Below, piece after piece: positions 1 to 8,975 of a stretch of DNA of 64,000 bases. The position numbers were made by a program, and so were the translations under genes. The DNA lies in the NCBI RefSeq assembly GCF_002946355.1, contig NZ_PKOZ01000003.1:269010-333009 (forward strand), given 5' to 3'. The notes beneath the pieces are model-generated. The model was not told the DNA's origin and searched no databases. It saw only the letters and a list, made by a program, of their open reading frames with translations. Position 1 is the first letter of the stretch. Each line of letters starts with the position of its first letter. The stretch comes from Pradoshia eiseniae. GTDB lineage: Bacteria; Bacillota; Bacilli; Bacillales; Pradoshiaceae.

Positions 1-609
1 CTTGATCAATTGATTAATAGAAAGAATGCTCTCCTTCTCATCAATGACTTCAATGCTCACAAGACCATCCTTCAAGAAAACGGACGAGACAGCAGCGGTT
101 ACCTCTTGCCCCTCATTCATCCAAGTAACCTTCCTGCCAATGAGTCTGCTTGCTTCAGTGAGAGTAGGATGGCTGTCGATTGTATTCAAAGATGAGATAT
201 TGGCAGGACTTAGAGCCGTACCATCCTCAAGAATGAATTGCACCGTACCTGATTTGAATTGGACAGCTGCTACCATTCCTTTCCCCTCCATAATCTGGTC
301 GCTTTCTGAGCTAACATTATGGTAAGCCACTTCCTTGCCAATAAATTGTGAGTAGCCAACCAATAAACTTTCATTTTGCGATTGAAGCATGTTTTCAAGT
401 GTCCTATTCATATTGCTCATTTGTTCAAGGCTTGAAAAGGTAGCCATCTGGGATACAAAGGCTGTATCATCCATAGGGCTTGTCGGATCTTGATTTTGCA
501 GCTGTGTGATCAGGAGCTTCAAGAAATCATCTTTCTCAAGATTTGAGCTTGTCTCTCTTGCTTTATTCTCCAGCGAGCTGTACATCAAGCTAGTATCAAT
601 TTTAGTCAA
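1..609 (-). CDS. flgD: Flagellar hook assembly scaffold FlgD (3' end beyond window)
   Basis: FlgD caps the growing hook and allows FlgE subunits to polymerise. The visible 203 codons begin with a family N-terminal region, including FLKLLITQLQNQDPTSP at about residues 30-46 and a later FSSLEQMSNMN segment. The proposed start is a TTG at 607-609, preceded by a strong GGAGGG about 7 nt upstream; an ATG in the same ribosome binding site is out of frame and stops after four codons. Two copies of an IGK/IGR-V...V..V.F..G.V module follow at about residues 87-140 and 155-200. The reading frame is open to base 1, so the protein is longer than 203 residues, which already exceeds the roughly 140-residue B. 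subtilis protein as I recall it. It follows fliK by 14 bp in the fla/che operon. Confidence 0.92.
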   Translation of the reverse strand, partial: MTKIDTSLMYSSLENKARETSSNLEKDDFLKLLITQLQNQDPTSPMDDTAFVSQMATFSSLEQMSNMNRTLENMLQSQNESLLVGYSQFIGKEVAYHNVSSESDQIMEGKGMVAAVQFKSGTVQFILEDGTALSPANISSLNTIDSHPTLTEASRLIGRKVTWMNEGQEVTAAVSSVFLKDGLVSIEVIDEKESILSINQLIK

Positions 610-623
610 GAGCCATCCCTCCT

Positions 624-1859
624 TTAAACGGTTTCATCAATTAATAAATCCTGAAGTTCATCAAGGAAGGTTGAAAACTCACCATCCTCCTGATCCTCTA
701 ATCGTTCTTGCTGCTCTTCTTGATGATGCTGATCATTTAGTTGCCCATCAAACGAGCCTTTAGAATCCTGCAGGAGAATTCTATCCATCTGGATGCCCTG
801 GTTTGCCAAGGTCATCCTCAAAGAGTGTAAATGGGATTCCAAGATTTCTTTTCCCTGTTGTGTGCTTGAGACGATGGTTGCTAGAACTTGCCCATCCTTT
901 TTCGTCAATTCAATTTGCAGGGTTCCGAGATTCTCAGGCGACAGCTGAATCTGCAGCCTTTGCAGACCATTTATAGACGTAAACTTTGCCTTCGCAAAGA
1001 TGGAATCTAATTGCTTCATGAGTTCACCTGTCTCAATGGTTTGCCCATTCTTCATGAGAACGATTGCCTGGCTGTCCTTCACATATAGTTCTCCAGCCAA
1101 TACGATTTGATTGAGCGGGATTTCCTGCCCCCCGCCCCGCATCAATCCGAGCATGGAATCATGGGAAGCGGATTGCAAGAATGCTGAGCTCTGCGGGAGC
1201 AAATTATCATTCCCTCCCTGATTTGCGGGTGGGAGCACGCTTGAGATCTTTTCTTTCCATCGTTCAAGCGCCTTTATAAGCAATTCTCCCTCATTGGATT
1301 GTGCTTCCGTCTCATTCGCCTCATGAGCGAGAACAAGTAACTGAGCCCATTTTAATACCATTTGCAATGGTCTTTGGTCTTTACCATCCGCCATTATTTC
1401 TTTTGAATTGGATAATGAGTGCAGCAGGACTGATATAAGTGCTTCCATGCTCTTCTCATCTGGAGGAAAAACACGCAAATCATCCTGAAAGTCTATTCCT
1501 AATTGATTCCCGAGTGTTCGCAGGGCCATTTCAATCGATTCACCCGGCTCTTCGCCAAATATAGCAGTCAGATTAAGCGGCTTTATAACTTCAGCCATAG
1601 CACCATCTTTAAGCAAGGCGAGCAATTCAAGAGCTTCGGGCACTTCTTCCCAAGCGTCAGCCTTTAGAAAATCTGCAAGCTCATTCCACCCTGCTACTTC
1701 CTCTCCCTTAACGCTTTCACTCTCGCTCTCTTTCTCCGATAGATGAGCCTTAAGATGACCTTGGAAGGAAGAGGACCCTTCTATCGGCCTCAAAAAGGGT
1801 TGCCCACCCGTTGGAGGTGATGGGATCCCTTTTTGTACGGAAAAGGTATATTGATTCAC
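624..1859 (-). CDS. fliK: Flagellar hook-length control protein FliK
   Basis: FliK is an exported molecular ruler that measures hook length and switches the substrate specificity of the flagellar export gate. This 411-residue protein has a poorly conserved, low-complexity acidic N-terminal two-thirds. Its C-terminal hook-length domain spans about residues 295-375 and contains the typical LQIQLSPENLGTLQIEL core. A Gln/Glu-rich tail follows, with QEEQQERLEDQEDGE near residues 382-396. Both the position between ylxF and flgD and the domain arrangement fit FliK of Bacillus, where the N-terminus is known to diverge quickly. Confidence 0.9.
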   Translation of the reverse strand: MNQYTFSVQKGIPSPPTGGQPFLRPIEGSSSFQGHLKAHLSEKESESESVKGEEVAGWNELADFLKADAWEEVPEALELLALLKDGAMAEVIKPLNLTAIFGEEPGESIEMALRTLGNQLGIDFQDDLRVFPPDEKSMEALISVLLHSLSNSKEIMADGKDQRPLQMVLKWAQLLVLAHEANETEAQSNEGELLIKALERWKEKISSVLPPANQGGNDNLLPQSSAFLQSASHDSMLGLMRGGGQEIPLNQIVLAGELYVKDSQAIVLMKNGQTIETGELMKQLDSIFAKAKFTSINGLQRLQIQLSPENLGTLQIELTKKDGQVLATIVSSTQQGKEILESHLHSLRMTLANQGIQMDRILLQDSKGSFDGQLNDQHHQEEQQERLEDQEDGEFSTFLDELQDLLIDETV

Positions 1860-1904
1860 TATTTTCCCCCCTTTTGAATCTATTTGATTACGTCCATTTC
1901 TGTC

Positions 1905-2438
1905 TTAGATTTTCTTGATCAGCACAGCAGCTAGTGCCGGGTCCATTTTATCCATAATGGCCGCACGGGTTTTGATGGTGAGCGCAGATAATACCTCTGC
2001 TGCATCATCCTCAGCCATTTTCTCAAGCAGGAGCGCCGCCCTCTTTGGTGCCATCTCTTCAAATGTCGCAGCAGCCTCCCCTTCCGCTTTCTGGCCTGCC
2101 GTTGTCGTTAGTTCATCAATCCTGCTTTCAAGCTGAGTAATAGTGCGTTCACTTTTGATAAGCTCCTGCTCTTTGCTATCAAGCATTTTCTCAAGACTGG
2201 CTATTTCCTCTTTTGCATCCTTTAGCTGCTGATTGACCTTTGCCGATTCCCTCGTAGGATTCTCCGGCTCTAATACTTGCTGCTCATCCTTGCCGAGGAA
2301 GGTCATGGCCAACTTTTCAGGGCTTTTTCCGGACATGATGAAAACAGCTATCATACCTATAGCCATCATGAGGATGGCCATTAGCAGGGTAAGGAAAATG
2401 GCCCGCAGTCTAAACCCTTTTCTCTCTTTTTCTTTCAT
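1905..2438 (-). CDS. ylxF: YlxF, MotE-like flagellar operon protein
   Basis: This 177-residue protein has a basic N-terminus, one transmembrane helix at about residues 12-34, and a charged coiled coil at about 65-115. The C-terminal segment at about 125-177 resembles the MgtE N-terminal fold (EEMAPKRAALLLEKM, then LSALTIKTRAAIMDKMDP). The same layout occurs in YlxF/MotE proteins, which in other bacteria chaperone the stator protein MotC or associate with motor assembly. In Bacillus its role is not settled. It lies between fliJ and fliK, its usual place. The assignment rests on synteny and topology rather than on a catalytic motif. Confidence 0.82.
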   Translation of the reverse strand: MKEKERKGFRLRAIFLTLLMAILMMAIGMIAVFIMSGKSPEKLAMTFLGKDEQQVLEPENPTRESAKVNQQLKDAKEEIASLEKMLDSKEQELIKSERTITQLESRIDELTTTAGQKAEGEAAATFEEMAPKRAALLLEKMAEDDAAEVLSALTIKTRAAIMDKMDPALAAVLIKKI

Positions 2439-2456
2439 CTGTTCTCCTCCGTACCA

Positions 2457-2897
2457 TTAAGAACGGCTCATATATTGCTGGATTGAGATTTCATCCATTT
2501 GCCGGTTCTCCATCTGATTCACTTGCTCCATGAACGCTTGAACATCCTTTTCCTTCATCTTTTCGTATTTCTTCACTTCCATATTTTTTTCGACTAATAT
2601 TTGATGATAGAAATTCATTTTGTTCCGAGTCTCTATGACCCGTCTTTGATAGTGCTGAATCAGTTGCTCGTGGTTCTCAAGGAAAGATAAATTATGCCTC
2701 ACCTGCTGGACAGACAAACCTTGCCTTAAGCGCTCTGCCTGCTCATCAAGCAGCTCCTCTTTTTTCTTAAGCATTCGGTACAGTTTTTCCGCTTCTGTTT
2801 CGAACTCTTTGACAGCTAAGTTATATTTCGTCTGCGATTCTGTTTTTTCTTTTTCTCTCAAACTCATGATTTTTTCGAATTTATACTGATAGACCAT
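2457..2897 (-). CDS. fliJ: Flagellar export chaperone FliJ
   Basis: FliJ is the small coiled-coil stalk protein of the flagellar type III ATPase. It sits in the FliI ring and helps deliver substrates to the gate. The protein is about 146 residues, almost entirely charged and helical, starting MVYQYKFEKIMSLREKEK as FliJ proteins do. I prefer the ATG at 2895-2897, which follows AGGTGG by about 8 nt; an in-frame GTG four codons earlier would overlap fliI and lies within that ribosome binding site. The gene begins 4 bp after fliI, which suggests coupled translation. Confidence 0.9.
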   Translation of the reverse strand: MVYQYKFEKIMSLREKEKTESQTKYNLAVKEFETEAEKLYRMLKKKEELLDEQAERLRQGLSVQQVRHNLSFLENHEQLIQHYQRRVIETRNKMNFYHQILVEKNMEVKKYEKMKEKDVQAFMEQVNQMENRQMDEISIQQYMSRS

Positions 2898-2901
2898 CGA
2901 C

Positions 2902-4218
2902 TCAGCCACCTGCCTTCGTCAATGAAAGTAAGCTGCTGATTGACTGCTGTTTAGTCACTTTTTCATCGACTCCCTGTTTCATGTACTCGACGGTGCTGGG
3001 ATATTTGCTGATTGCTTCATCAATCAGCCGATTGCTCCCTTTCTTATAGGCACCGATATTGATGAGGTCTTCCGCATCCAGATAGGAGGATAAATATTGC
3101 CTTGCTGTCTCTGCCGCCCTGCTGTGGTCCGGTTCAATAATATGTGACATAACCCTGCTGATGCTTTTCAGAACATTAATGGCTGGAAACTGCCCTTTAT
3201 TAGCAAGCTTGCGGTCAAGGACAAAGTGACCGTCGAGAATTCCGCGTACAGTATCTGCGATGGGTTCGTTCATATCATCACCATCCACCAGCACCGTATA
3301 AAAAGCCGTTATGCTTCCAGTTTCATTGGTACCTGTTCGTTCAAGCAATTTAGGCAGTGTGCTGAAAACAGATGGCGTATACCCTTTAGTAGTCGGCGGT
3401 TCGCCGACTGCAAGCCCGATTTCCCGTTGTGCCATGGCAACCCTTGTGACCGAATCCATCATGAGCATGACATCCATCCCTTGATCGCGGAAATATTCGG
3501 TAATCGCTGTTGCAGTATAAGCTGCCTTTATTCTCATCAACGGCGGCTGGTCTGAGGTTGCGGCGATGACAATCGAGCGCTTGAGCCCCTCTTCTCCGAG
3601 ATCTCGCTCAATGAATTCACGTACCTCCCTGCCCCTCTCGCCTACAAGCGCTATGACGTTTAAATCGGCAGCGCTGTTTCTGGCGACCATGCCGAGCAGT
3701 GTGCTCTTTCCAACGCCGCTCCCGGCAAATATGCCAACCCTCTGCCCCTTGCCAACGGTGAGAAGACCATCAATCACTCTTACACCCGTTTCTATTGCTC
3801 CCGAGATTGGAGGCCGACTCATCGGTCCCGGCGGCTCCTTGTCAGTAGGTACAGGCTGCAGTCCCCCTGGCAATGGAGAGCCATCAAGCGGATTTCCCAT
3901 GGCATCAAGAGCAAGCCCGATTAAGCCAGGGCCAACCTTAATCTCAAGAGGCTTCCCGGCTGCTTCCACAATGGAGCCGGGGGATATATCATTGACTGTT
4001 GTATATGGCATCAGAATGACTATTTCGTCCTTAAAACCTACAACTTCGGCCATGATGATCCCATTACGGTGATTTTTTGTATGAATATAACAAACATCTC
4101 CGATTGAGCTTACCGGCCCTTTAGATTCAATCATTAATCCGACGACGCGTTTTATCTTGCCATAACGTTTAAAGGAATCAATCTGTTTAATATGTTGAGA
4201 TAGCTCCGTTATTCTCAT
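2902..4218 (-). CDS. fliI: Flagellum-specific ATPase FliI
   Basis: FliI hydrolyses ATP at the cytoplasmic base of the flagellar export apparatus and unloads chaperoned substrates. The 438-residue protein has the F1-beta-like fold: a beta-barrel N-terminal domain, Walker A GSGVGKST near residue 167, the ALVGERGREVREF motif, and a Walker B region at about 250-256 (VMLMMDS). The TKGYTPSVFSTLPKLLERTG segment is typical of flagellar and type III ATPases. The start overlaps the end of fliH by 4 nt (ATGA), a classic coupling arrangement; FliH is its regulator. Confidence 0.97.
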   Translation of the reverse strand: MRITELSQHIKQIDSFKRYGKIKRVVGLMIESKGPVSSIGDVCYIHTKNHRNGIIMAEVVGFKDEIVILMPYTTVNDISPGSIVEAAGKPLEIKVGPGLIGLALDAMGNPLDGSPLPGGLQPVPTDKEPPGPMSRPPISGAIETGVRVIDGLLTVGKGQRVGIFAGSGVGKSTLLGMVARNSAADLNVIALVGERGREVREFIERDLGEEGLKRSIVIAATSDQPPLMRIKAAYTATAITEYFRDQGMDVMLMMDSVTRVAMAQREIGLAVGEPPTTKGYTPSVFSTLPKLLERTGTNETGSITAFYTVLVDGDDMNEPIADTVRGILDGHFVLDRKLANKGQFPAINVLKSISRVMSHIIEPDHSRAAETARQYLSSYLDAEDLINIGAYKKGSNRLIDEAISKYPSTVEYMKQGVDEKVTKQQSISSLLSLTKAGG

Positions 4219-4973
4219 CTCTGCTCCTCCAGCATTTCGAGGAGAGTCTTCCTGATTTGCTCCAGCTGAACATCCACACTTGCCGTCAGCCGTCCGCTTG
4301 AGGATTCAATATAACAATCTCCCTCTGACAACTCTTCATCCGGATAAATATATAAAGCCGTCTCCCTTGGGAAAAGGGAGGCTAATTCATTTTTATTGCA
4401 AAGTATGTGCTCATAATGAGCAGGATGGATATGCAGCTCAATATTTCTGTATTCTCTTGACTCTTTGATGGCATTTCTGACAAAAGCAAAATATGTATCA
4501 TCATCCTCGTACAGCTGATAAGCAATGATTTTTTCTGCTACCGCCATTGACAGGTCTAGGATTGTCCTCTCAGCTTCCTCAATGGTTTGATGGTATTCGG
4601 CACTGGCGCTGTCCGCTGTATTCTTCGCCAGCTGTATCAGTTCCCGATATTGATGCTTGCCTTGCTCTAACCCGGCATCATATCCTTCTCTGTACGCTTT
4701 TTCACCTTGAATTCTTTTTTCCTCTTCCCACGCTCGCCTTTCTTCCTCGATATCTTCCCTAATCATCATGGCCTCTTCCTTCGCTTTCATGATTAGCTGA
4801 TTCGCTTTCTCGGTTGCCTCTTTATACACTTCCTCCGGCAAGGGGAAGCCCTGTTTCTCTGCTTGGACAACAGGGTCTTCCGGCTTTGGGAAGGATTTCA
4901 AGCCCAATACTTTGTTTGGCACATTTCCGACGAGGGCTGCATTTGATTTGATGATTCTAGACAATGATGTCAT
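4215..4973 (-). CDS. fliH: Flagellar export stator-like protein FliH
   Basis: FliH binds and restrains the FliI ATPase and anchors it to the motor C-ring. The product is about 252 residues, with a long charged helical stretch at about residues 45-130 containing repeated Glu/Arg/Lys and GxxxG-like spacing (YREGYDAGLEQGKHQY). A C-terminal FliI-binding domain follows. The start is ambiguous: the ATG at 4971-4973 (MTSLSRII) abuts GGAGGAG, while the TTG three codons later is better spaced at about 9 nt. The gene overlaps the 3' end of fliG by 17 nt and that of fliI by 4 nt. Confidence 0.92.
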   Translation of the reverse strand: MTSLSRIIKSNAALVGNVPNKVLGLKSFPKPEDPVVQAEKQGFPLPEEVYKEATEKANQLIMKAKEEAMMIREDIEEERRAWEEEKRIQGEKAYREGYDAGLEQGKHQYRELIQLAKNTADSASAEYHQTIEEAERTILDLSMAVAEKIIAYQLYEDDDTYFAFVRNAIKESREYRNIELHIHPAHYEHILCNKNELASLFPRETALYIYPDEELSEGDCYIESSSGRLTASVDVQLEQIRKTLLEMLEEQR

Positions 4974-5976
4974 CTCCTCCGCCCCTTGCCAGCACAATTT
5001 CACCCGCATCCTCTAACTGCCTGATTACAGCAACTATTCTTGATTGGGCTTCTTCTACATCACGCAAGCGAACCGGGCCGAGATATTCCATTTCTTCGGC
5101 AAAGGTTTCGACCATCCGCTTGGACATATTTTTATAGACGATATCTTTGACCTCCTCGCTTGCAACCTTAAGGGAAAGGAGAAGATCATTATTGTCCACA
5201 TCTCGAATGACTCGCTGAATGGCTCTGTTATCAAGAGTGACAATATCCTCAAAGACGAACATTCTTTTCTTGATTTCTTCGGCCAAGCCAGGGTCTTGAA
5301 TTTCAAGCGCATCCAGTATTGTTCTTTCGGTTGAGCGATCGACCCCATTTAGCACTTCCACGACCGCTTCAATACCGCCTGTTTGAGTATAATCCTGCGT
5401 AACAGTAGCAGATAATTTTCTTTCCAGGATTTGCTCGAGCTCACTAATAATCTCTGGTGATGTGCTATCCATTATGGCGATTCTTTTAGCAACATCAGCT
5501 TGCATATCATTTGGCAGTGCCGAGAGAATTTCACTAGCTTGAACGGCGTCAAGATAGGATAGAATTAGCGCAATTGTCTGCGGATGCTCGTTTTGAATGA
5601 AATTCAATATTTGGGCCGGGTCGGCTTTTCGCACAAAATCAAATGGTCTCACTTGAAGCGAGGAGGTTAAGCGATTGATAACTGCATTAGCTTTGTCATC
5701 GCCAAGCGCTTTCTCAAGAATTGTCTTTGCATAAGCGATCCCTCCCTGTGAGATATATTCCTGGGCAATGGCAATCGTATGGAATTCCTCGAGAATGGCT
5801 TCCTTTTCCTTGGGACCCACCTTGCGGACGTTTGATATTTCAAGCGTCATATTCTCAATCTCTTCTTCAGATAAATGCTTATAAATATTTGCTGACACAT
5901 CCGGACCTAAGGAGATGAGCAGAATGGCTGCTTTTTGCCTGCCTGTAAGCATATTTTTCCTCTCTCTAATTGACAT
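4957..5976 (-). CDS. fliG: Flagellar motor switch protein FliG
   Basis: FliG forms the upper C-ring. It couples stator ion flow to rotation and, with FliM/FliN, sets rotation direction. The 339-residue length matches the family. The N-terminal FliF-binding domain begins LTGRQKAAILLISLG. The middle domain carries the EHPQTIALILSYL signature near residues 129-141. The C-terminal torque domain contains MFVFEDIVTLDNRAIQ and the charged DNNDLLLSLK helix. It begins 12 bp after fliF, directly adjacent to its assembly partner. Confidence 0.97.
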   Translation of the reverse strand: MSIRERKNMLTGRQKAAILLISLGPDVSANIYKHLSEEEIENMTLEISNVRKVGPKEKEAILEEFHTIAIAQEYISQGGIAYAKTILEKALGDDKANAVINRLTSSLQVRPFDFVRKADPAQILNFIQNEHPQTIALILSYLDAVQASEILSALPNDMQADVAKRIAIMDSTSPEIISELEQILERKLSATVTQDYTQTGGIEAVVEVLNGVDRSTERTILDALEIQDPGLAEEIKKRMFVFEDIVTLDNRAIQRVIRDVDNNDLLLSLKVASEEVKDIVYKNMSKRMVETFAEEMEYLGPVRLRDVEEAQSRIVAVIRQLEDAGEIVLARGGGDDIIV

Positions 5977-5988
5977 CCTTGATCCTCC

Positions 5989-7587
5989 TTATTCTTCCGC
6001 AATCCAAGACCTTAACAGTTTGGCAAATTCATCAGGTTTTTCCTTAGCCAATTTTTCAAGCTGCTTTCTCCTAATCGTTCCCTCTGTCTCAACCTCTTCC
6101 TCAATATCCGGCACCTCTACTGGCGGCAATAACTCTTCGTATTCAGGTTCAAGAATTTCTTCCTGTCTGCGTGCACGAATGATATAAACAATGAGCAGGA
6201 TAATCAAAAGCAATAAAACTCCGCCTGTCGCATAAACCCACCAAGGGATGCTTGAAACTGCGTCATCTTCATCGAAGGTTACCTTACCATTGAAAGGCTG
6301 GACCGAAACGACGATTTTCTCTTCAATCTGTTGGTCTGTCAGTTCTTCTTTCATCGTAGATTTATCGATGCTTGTACGAACGATTGTGCTCAATATATGT
6401 TGGATATCTTCAACTTGCTCATCAGGAAGAGAGGCAGGATTATTGGCATCAGGAGGCTCTACCATTACTTGAATGCCAAGATCCCTGACCTTGTATGGCG
6501 ATTCAATGATTTCCTTTCGAATACGATTCACTTCATGATTAATCGTTTCCTCCGTCTTCTCATAATCTCCATTGCCTTCAGAGCCCTCAAGATATTGGGT
6601 CCCTAAAGAGTCAGAGCCGTCCTCGGTAATTGGCGTGCCTCCTTCAGTTCCGCTTTGCCCGCTGTATGTTTCCGTTAATTTTTGTGCACTAATAGCCAAG
6701 CCTTCCATGTTCTCTTTATCAACGGGTTCAACCAGATTTTCTTCACGGTTTTCTTTTGTAAAGTCAACATCAGCCGTAACGGACACGACAACCTTGTCCT
6801 GACCCATTAATGTGGCAAGCATAGTTTGCACTTGTCTTTGTATATCTTTTTCGACCTCATTCTTCATTTCATTTTGCGAGAAGAATGCATCAGATGCTCC
6901 TGTCCCTGAATTTCCTAGGTCAAAATACTCGAAATATTGATTCATTATTACGATATTATCTACAGGAAGGTTTGTTACACTTTTTGAAACCAGATGATAG
7001 AGCGCCTGAATTTGTGAATCCTCAAATTCCTGCCCAGGTTTTGTGTTTAGAACAATCGAGGCAGATGCTGCTTTCGCCTCATCACTCACAAATACTTCCT
7101 TTTCTGGAACAGTAAGCATGACCTCCGCATCTCGGACACCTTCAATTCCTTTGAGTAATGCAGCGATTTCATTTTGTAGAGCGTCTTGTTTAATGACATT
7201 GAATTCATTGTCAGTCATGCCAAAACTGGCATTTTCACTGAAATAAGAAAAATCGATATTTCCAGACTCAGGCAGCCCTTCTGCTGCTAATTCCACTAGC
7301 AGGGTATCTGTCATATCAACCGGGACAAGAATGGATGTCCCTCCCTCACTAATTTCTGATTGAACGCCTCTAGCATCCAGATTCTCCTTAATAGCTCCTG
7401 TTTCAGAAGGGGAGAGATTGCTATAGAGAGGAACAAGCGTCGTTCTTGTCGATACATAAGCAATGATTGCTGAAGTTAGCAATATGACAGCTATCAGGCT
7501 AATAAATATTCTTCTTTGCTTACTTGAGCGACCCTTCCAATAATCTGCCAATTGATTTTTGTATTTTCCCATTGATTCCTTCATCAT
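5989..7587 (-). CDS. fliF: Flagellar MS-ring protein FliF
   Basis: FliF oligomerises in the membrane as the MS ring on which the export gate and C-ring assemble. The 532-residue protein has a first transmembrane helix at about residues 27-45, then YscJ/FliF ring-building motifs such as LYSNLSPSETGAIKENLDA. A low-complexity GTGG/EEGxS-rich section lies at about 290-345, and a second transmembrane helix at about 450-475 (WWVYATGGVLLLLIILLIVYII). The short acidic C-terminal tail is the FliG-binding end. The start codon follows GGGG closely; a second ATG directly after it is an alternative. Confidence 0.97.
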   Translation of the reverse strand: MMKESMGKYKNQLADYWKGRSSKQRRIFISLIAVILLTSAIIAYVSTRTTLVPLYSNLSPSETGAIKENLDARGVQSEISEGGTSILVPVDMTDTLLVELAAEGLPESGNIDFSYFSENASFGMTDNEFNVIKQDALQNEIAALLKGIEGVRDAEVMLTVPEKEVFVSDEAKAASASIVLNTKPGQEFEDSQIQALYHLVSKSVTNLPVDNIVIMNQYFEYFDLGNSGTGASDAFFSQNEMKNEVEKDIQRQVQTMLATLMGQDKVVVSVTADVDFTKENREENLVEPVDKENMEGLAISAQKLTETYSGQSGTEGGTPITEDGSDSLGTQYLEGSEGNGDYEKTEETINHEVNRIRKEIIESPYKVRDLGIQVMVEPPDANNPASLPDEQVEDIQHILSTIVRTSIDKSTMKEELTDQQIEEKIVVSVQPFNGKVTFDEDDAVSSIPWWVYATGGVLLLLIILLIVYIIRARRQEEILEPEYEELLPPVEVPDIEEEVETEGTIRRKQLEKLAKEKPDEFAKLLRSWIAEE

Positions 7588-7746
7588 GATCCCCCGAACT
7601 TATCTTTCTTGCATCACAGCTATTCAATTGGCCGTTAATATAGTCTTGATAAAATAATCCATAAATACAGCCTTTCAAAAATTGCTTCAACCCATATTGG
7701 GAGGGGCTATTAATATGTATAGTAAAACCGTTTCCTGCAGCATGCC
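7588..7746 (-). other. 159-bp gap between fliE and fliF, possible internal promoter
   Basis: This is unusually long spacing within an otherwise packed operon. On the coding strand there are T/A-rich stretches and a possible sigma-A-like pair (TTGAAG, 17 nt, TATTTA). No open frame longer than about a dozen codons with a ribosome binding site is visible, and no strong terminator hairpin. It may carry an internal promoter or a leader for fliF translation; this is inference only. Confidence 0.3.
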
Positions 7747-8058
7747 TTACATGCTGATTCTCATCATTTCCTGATAGGCCTCGATTGCTTTATTTCTAAA
7801 TTGGATGGCTGCTTCAAGCGTTATGCTCGCCTTCTGTGCTGTAATCATGACATCCTCTAGACTGACATCATGCCCAAGCGCTAATTTTTGCGTCATTTCG
7901 CCAGAAGCTTGCTGTGCAGTATTAATTTCAGAAATTGATTCCTTCAATACGGACGCAAAAGATGTTTGTGCTTCGTATGGTGTAATTGAACCTTTTGTTT
8001 CAGCTTTATTCTCCACAAAGATTGAAGAAACTGAATTTGAAAGCGCAGATATATCCAT
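7747..8058 (-). CDS. fliE: Flagellar hook-basal body protein FliE
   Basis: FliE is the small rod protein that joins the MS ring to the proximal rod and is among the first exported substrates. At 103 residues it matches the family length. The C-terminal half contains the diagnostic LEDVMITAQKASITLEAAI and IEAYQEMMRISM segments. Its position after flgC and before fliF is the canonical order. Confidence 0.96.
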   Translation of the reverse strand: MDISALSNSVSSIFVENKAETKGSITPYEAQTSFASVLKESISEINTAQQASGEMTQKLALGHDVSLEDVMITAQKASITLEAAIQFRNKAIEAYQEMMRISM

Positions 8059-8070
8059 TTAGAATCCTCC

Positions 8071-8586
8071 TTATTTTCCGATTTCTAGTGCCTTCATCAT
8101 CATGCTCTTAGAAGCATTAAAGGCTGTAACATTGGCTTCGTATGACCGCGTTGCACTAATAAGGTCAACCGTTTCTCTGAGTGGGTCGACATTCGGCATT
8201 TTCACATAACCCGTCTCTAAGTCCGCATCAGGATGGGAGGGATCATAGACCAATTTGACATTCTCCTCCTCAACATAACCCGCTGCATCAGCATTGGGAT
8301 TAGTCGGGTCATACACCCTATTTGTTTCTTCTTTGATGCTCTTAACACGTACACCAGATCCGCTGAAGGAAGAACCATTTTCCATAGATTTATTCAAATA
8401 GGCAGAAAAGTCGTTATTTTTCGCTTCGAGCACAACTGTTTTGCGGTTATATGGCTCCCACTGTCCATTGACATATGTACCTCTCGTCGTTTCAGCATTT
8501 GCCATATTTGAAGAGATGATATCCATTCGGAGCCTCTGGGCATTCAATGCACTTGAAGTAATGGAAAGGCTATTAAACATACCCAT
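8071..8586 (-). CDS. flgC: Flagellar proximal rod protein FlgC
   Basis: FlgC is a proximal rod subunit of the flagellar basal body. The N-terminal rod motif (SALNAQRLRMDIISSNMANAET) and C-terminal motif (TRSYEANVTAFNASKSMMMKALEIGK, given here as key segments) are both intact. The protein is 171 residues, about 20 longer than B. subtilis FlgC as I recall it. The extra length is explained by a near-tandem duplication: VYDPTNPNADAAGYV at about residues 91-105 and VYDPSHPDADLETGYV at 113-128. The insert lies in the central region between the two rod helices, so helical packing should be preserved. Confidence 0.96.
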   Translation of the reverse strand: MGMFNSLSITSSALNAQRLRMDIISSNMANAETTRGTYVNGQWEPYNRKTVVLEAKNNDFSAYLNKSMENGSSFSGSGVRVKSIKEETNRVYDPTNPNADAAGYVEEENVKLVYDPSHPDADLETGYVKMPNVDPLRETVDLISATRSYEANVTAFNASKSMMMKALEIGK

Positions 8587-8588
8587 TT

Positions 8589-8975
8589 TTAATTTCCTCC
8601 TTTAATCACTGTGCGCAGCGTATTGAAATTACCATTCAGCCGTTCAATGAGCGCATTATAATAGATTTGGTTTGAAGCGAGTTTGCTCATCTCATTGTCC
8701 ATGTCAACGCTATTGCCTGAGCTGTTATAATTCTGAGTATCCCTGCCAATCTTTAAGGGACTTGTTTGGCTTGCTTGGAAATCATAATGCCTGGCATTCG
8801 TCTTATGGGCAGCTGTCCTCATGGCTTCATTTAAGTCAGCGCGGAAGCTGACATTCATCGCCTTGTAATTTGGGGTATCTACATTTGCAATGTTTTGTGA
8901 TATAACTTCAGATTTCAATGAAGAATAATTGATCCCTTGCTGCAGGACTGTTATCGTATTTGAGAATAAGTTCAT
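8589..8975 (-). CDS. flgB: Flagellar proximal rod protein FlgB
   Basis: FlgB is a proximal rod component and the first gene of the fla/che operon. The chosen ATG (MNLFSNTITVLQQGI) is preceded by two purine-rich AAGGAG/AAGGAGA blocks; a longer frame starting further upstream lacks a site of its own. The product is 128 residues, with the SQNIANVDTPNYKAM rod signature near residues 28-42. It follows the long codY-flgB gap that should carry the operon promoter and is followed by flgC with a 2-bp gap. Confidence 0.95.
   Translation of the reverse strand: MNLFSNTITVLQQGINYSSLKSEVISQNIANVDTPNYKAMNVSFRADLNEAMRTAAHKTNARHYDFQASQTSPLKIGRDTQNYNSSGNSVDMDNEMSKLASNQIYYNALIERLNGNFNTLRTVIKGGN

Noticed and set aside
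3566..4072. 168-codon plus-strand frame opposite fliI
   Set aside because: It is antisense to a fully conserved ATPase gene and resembles nothing known.
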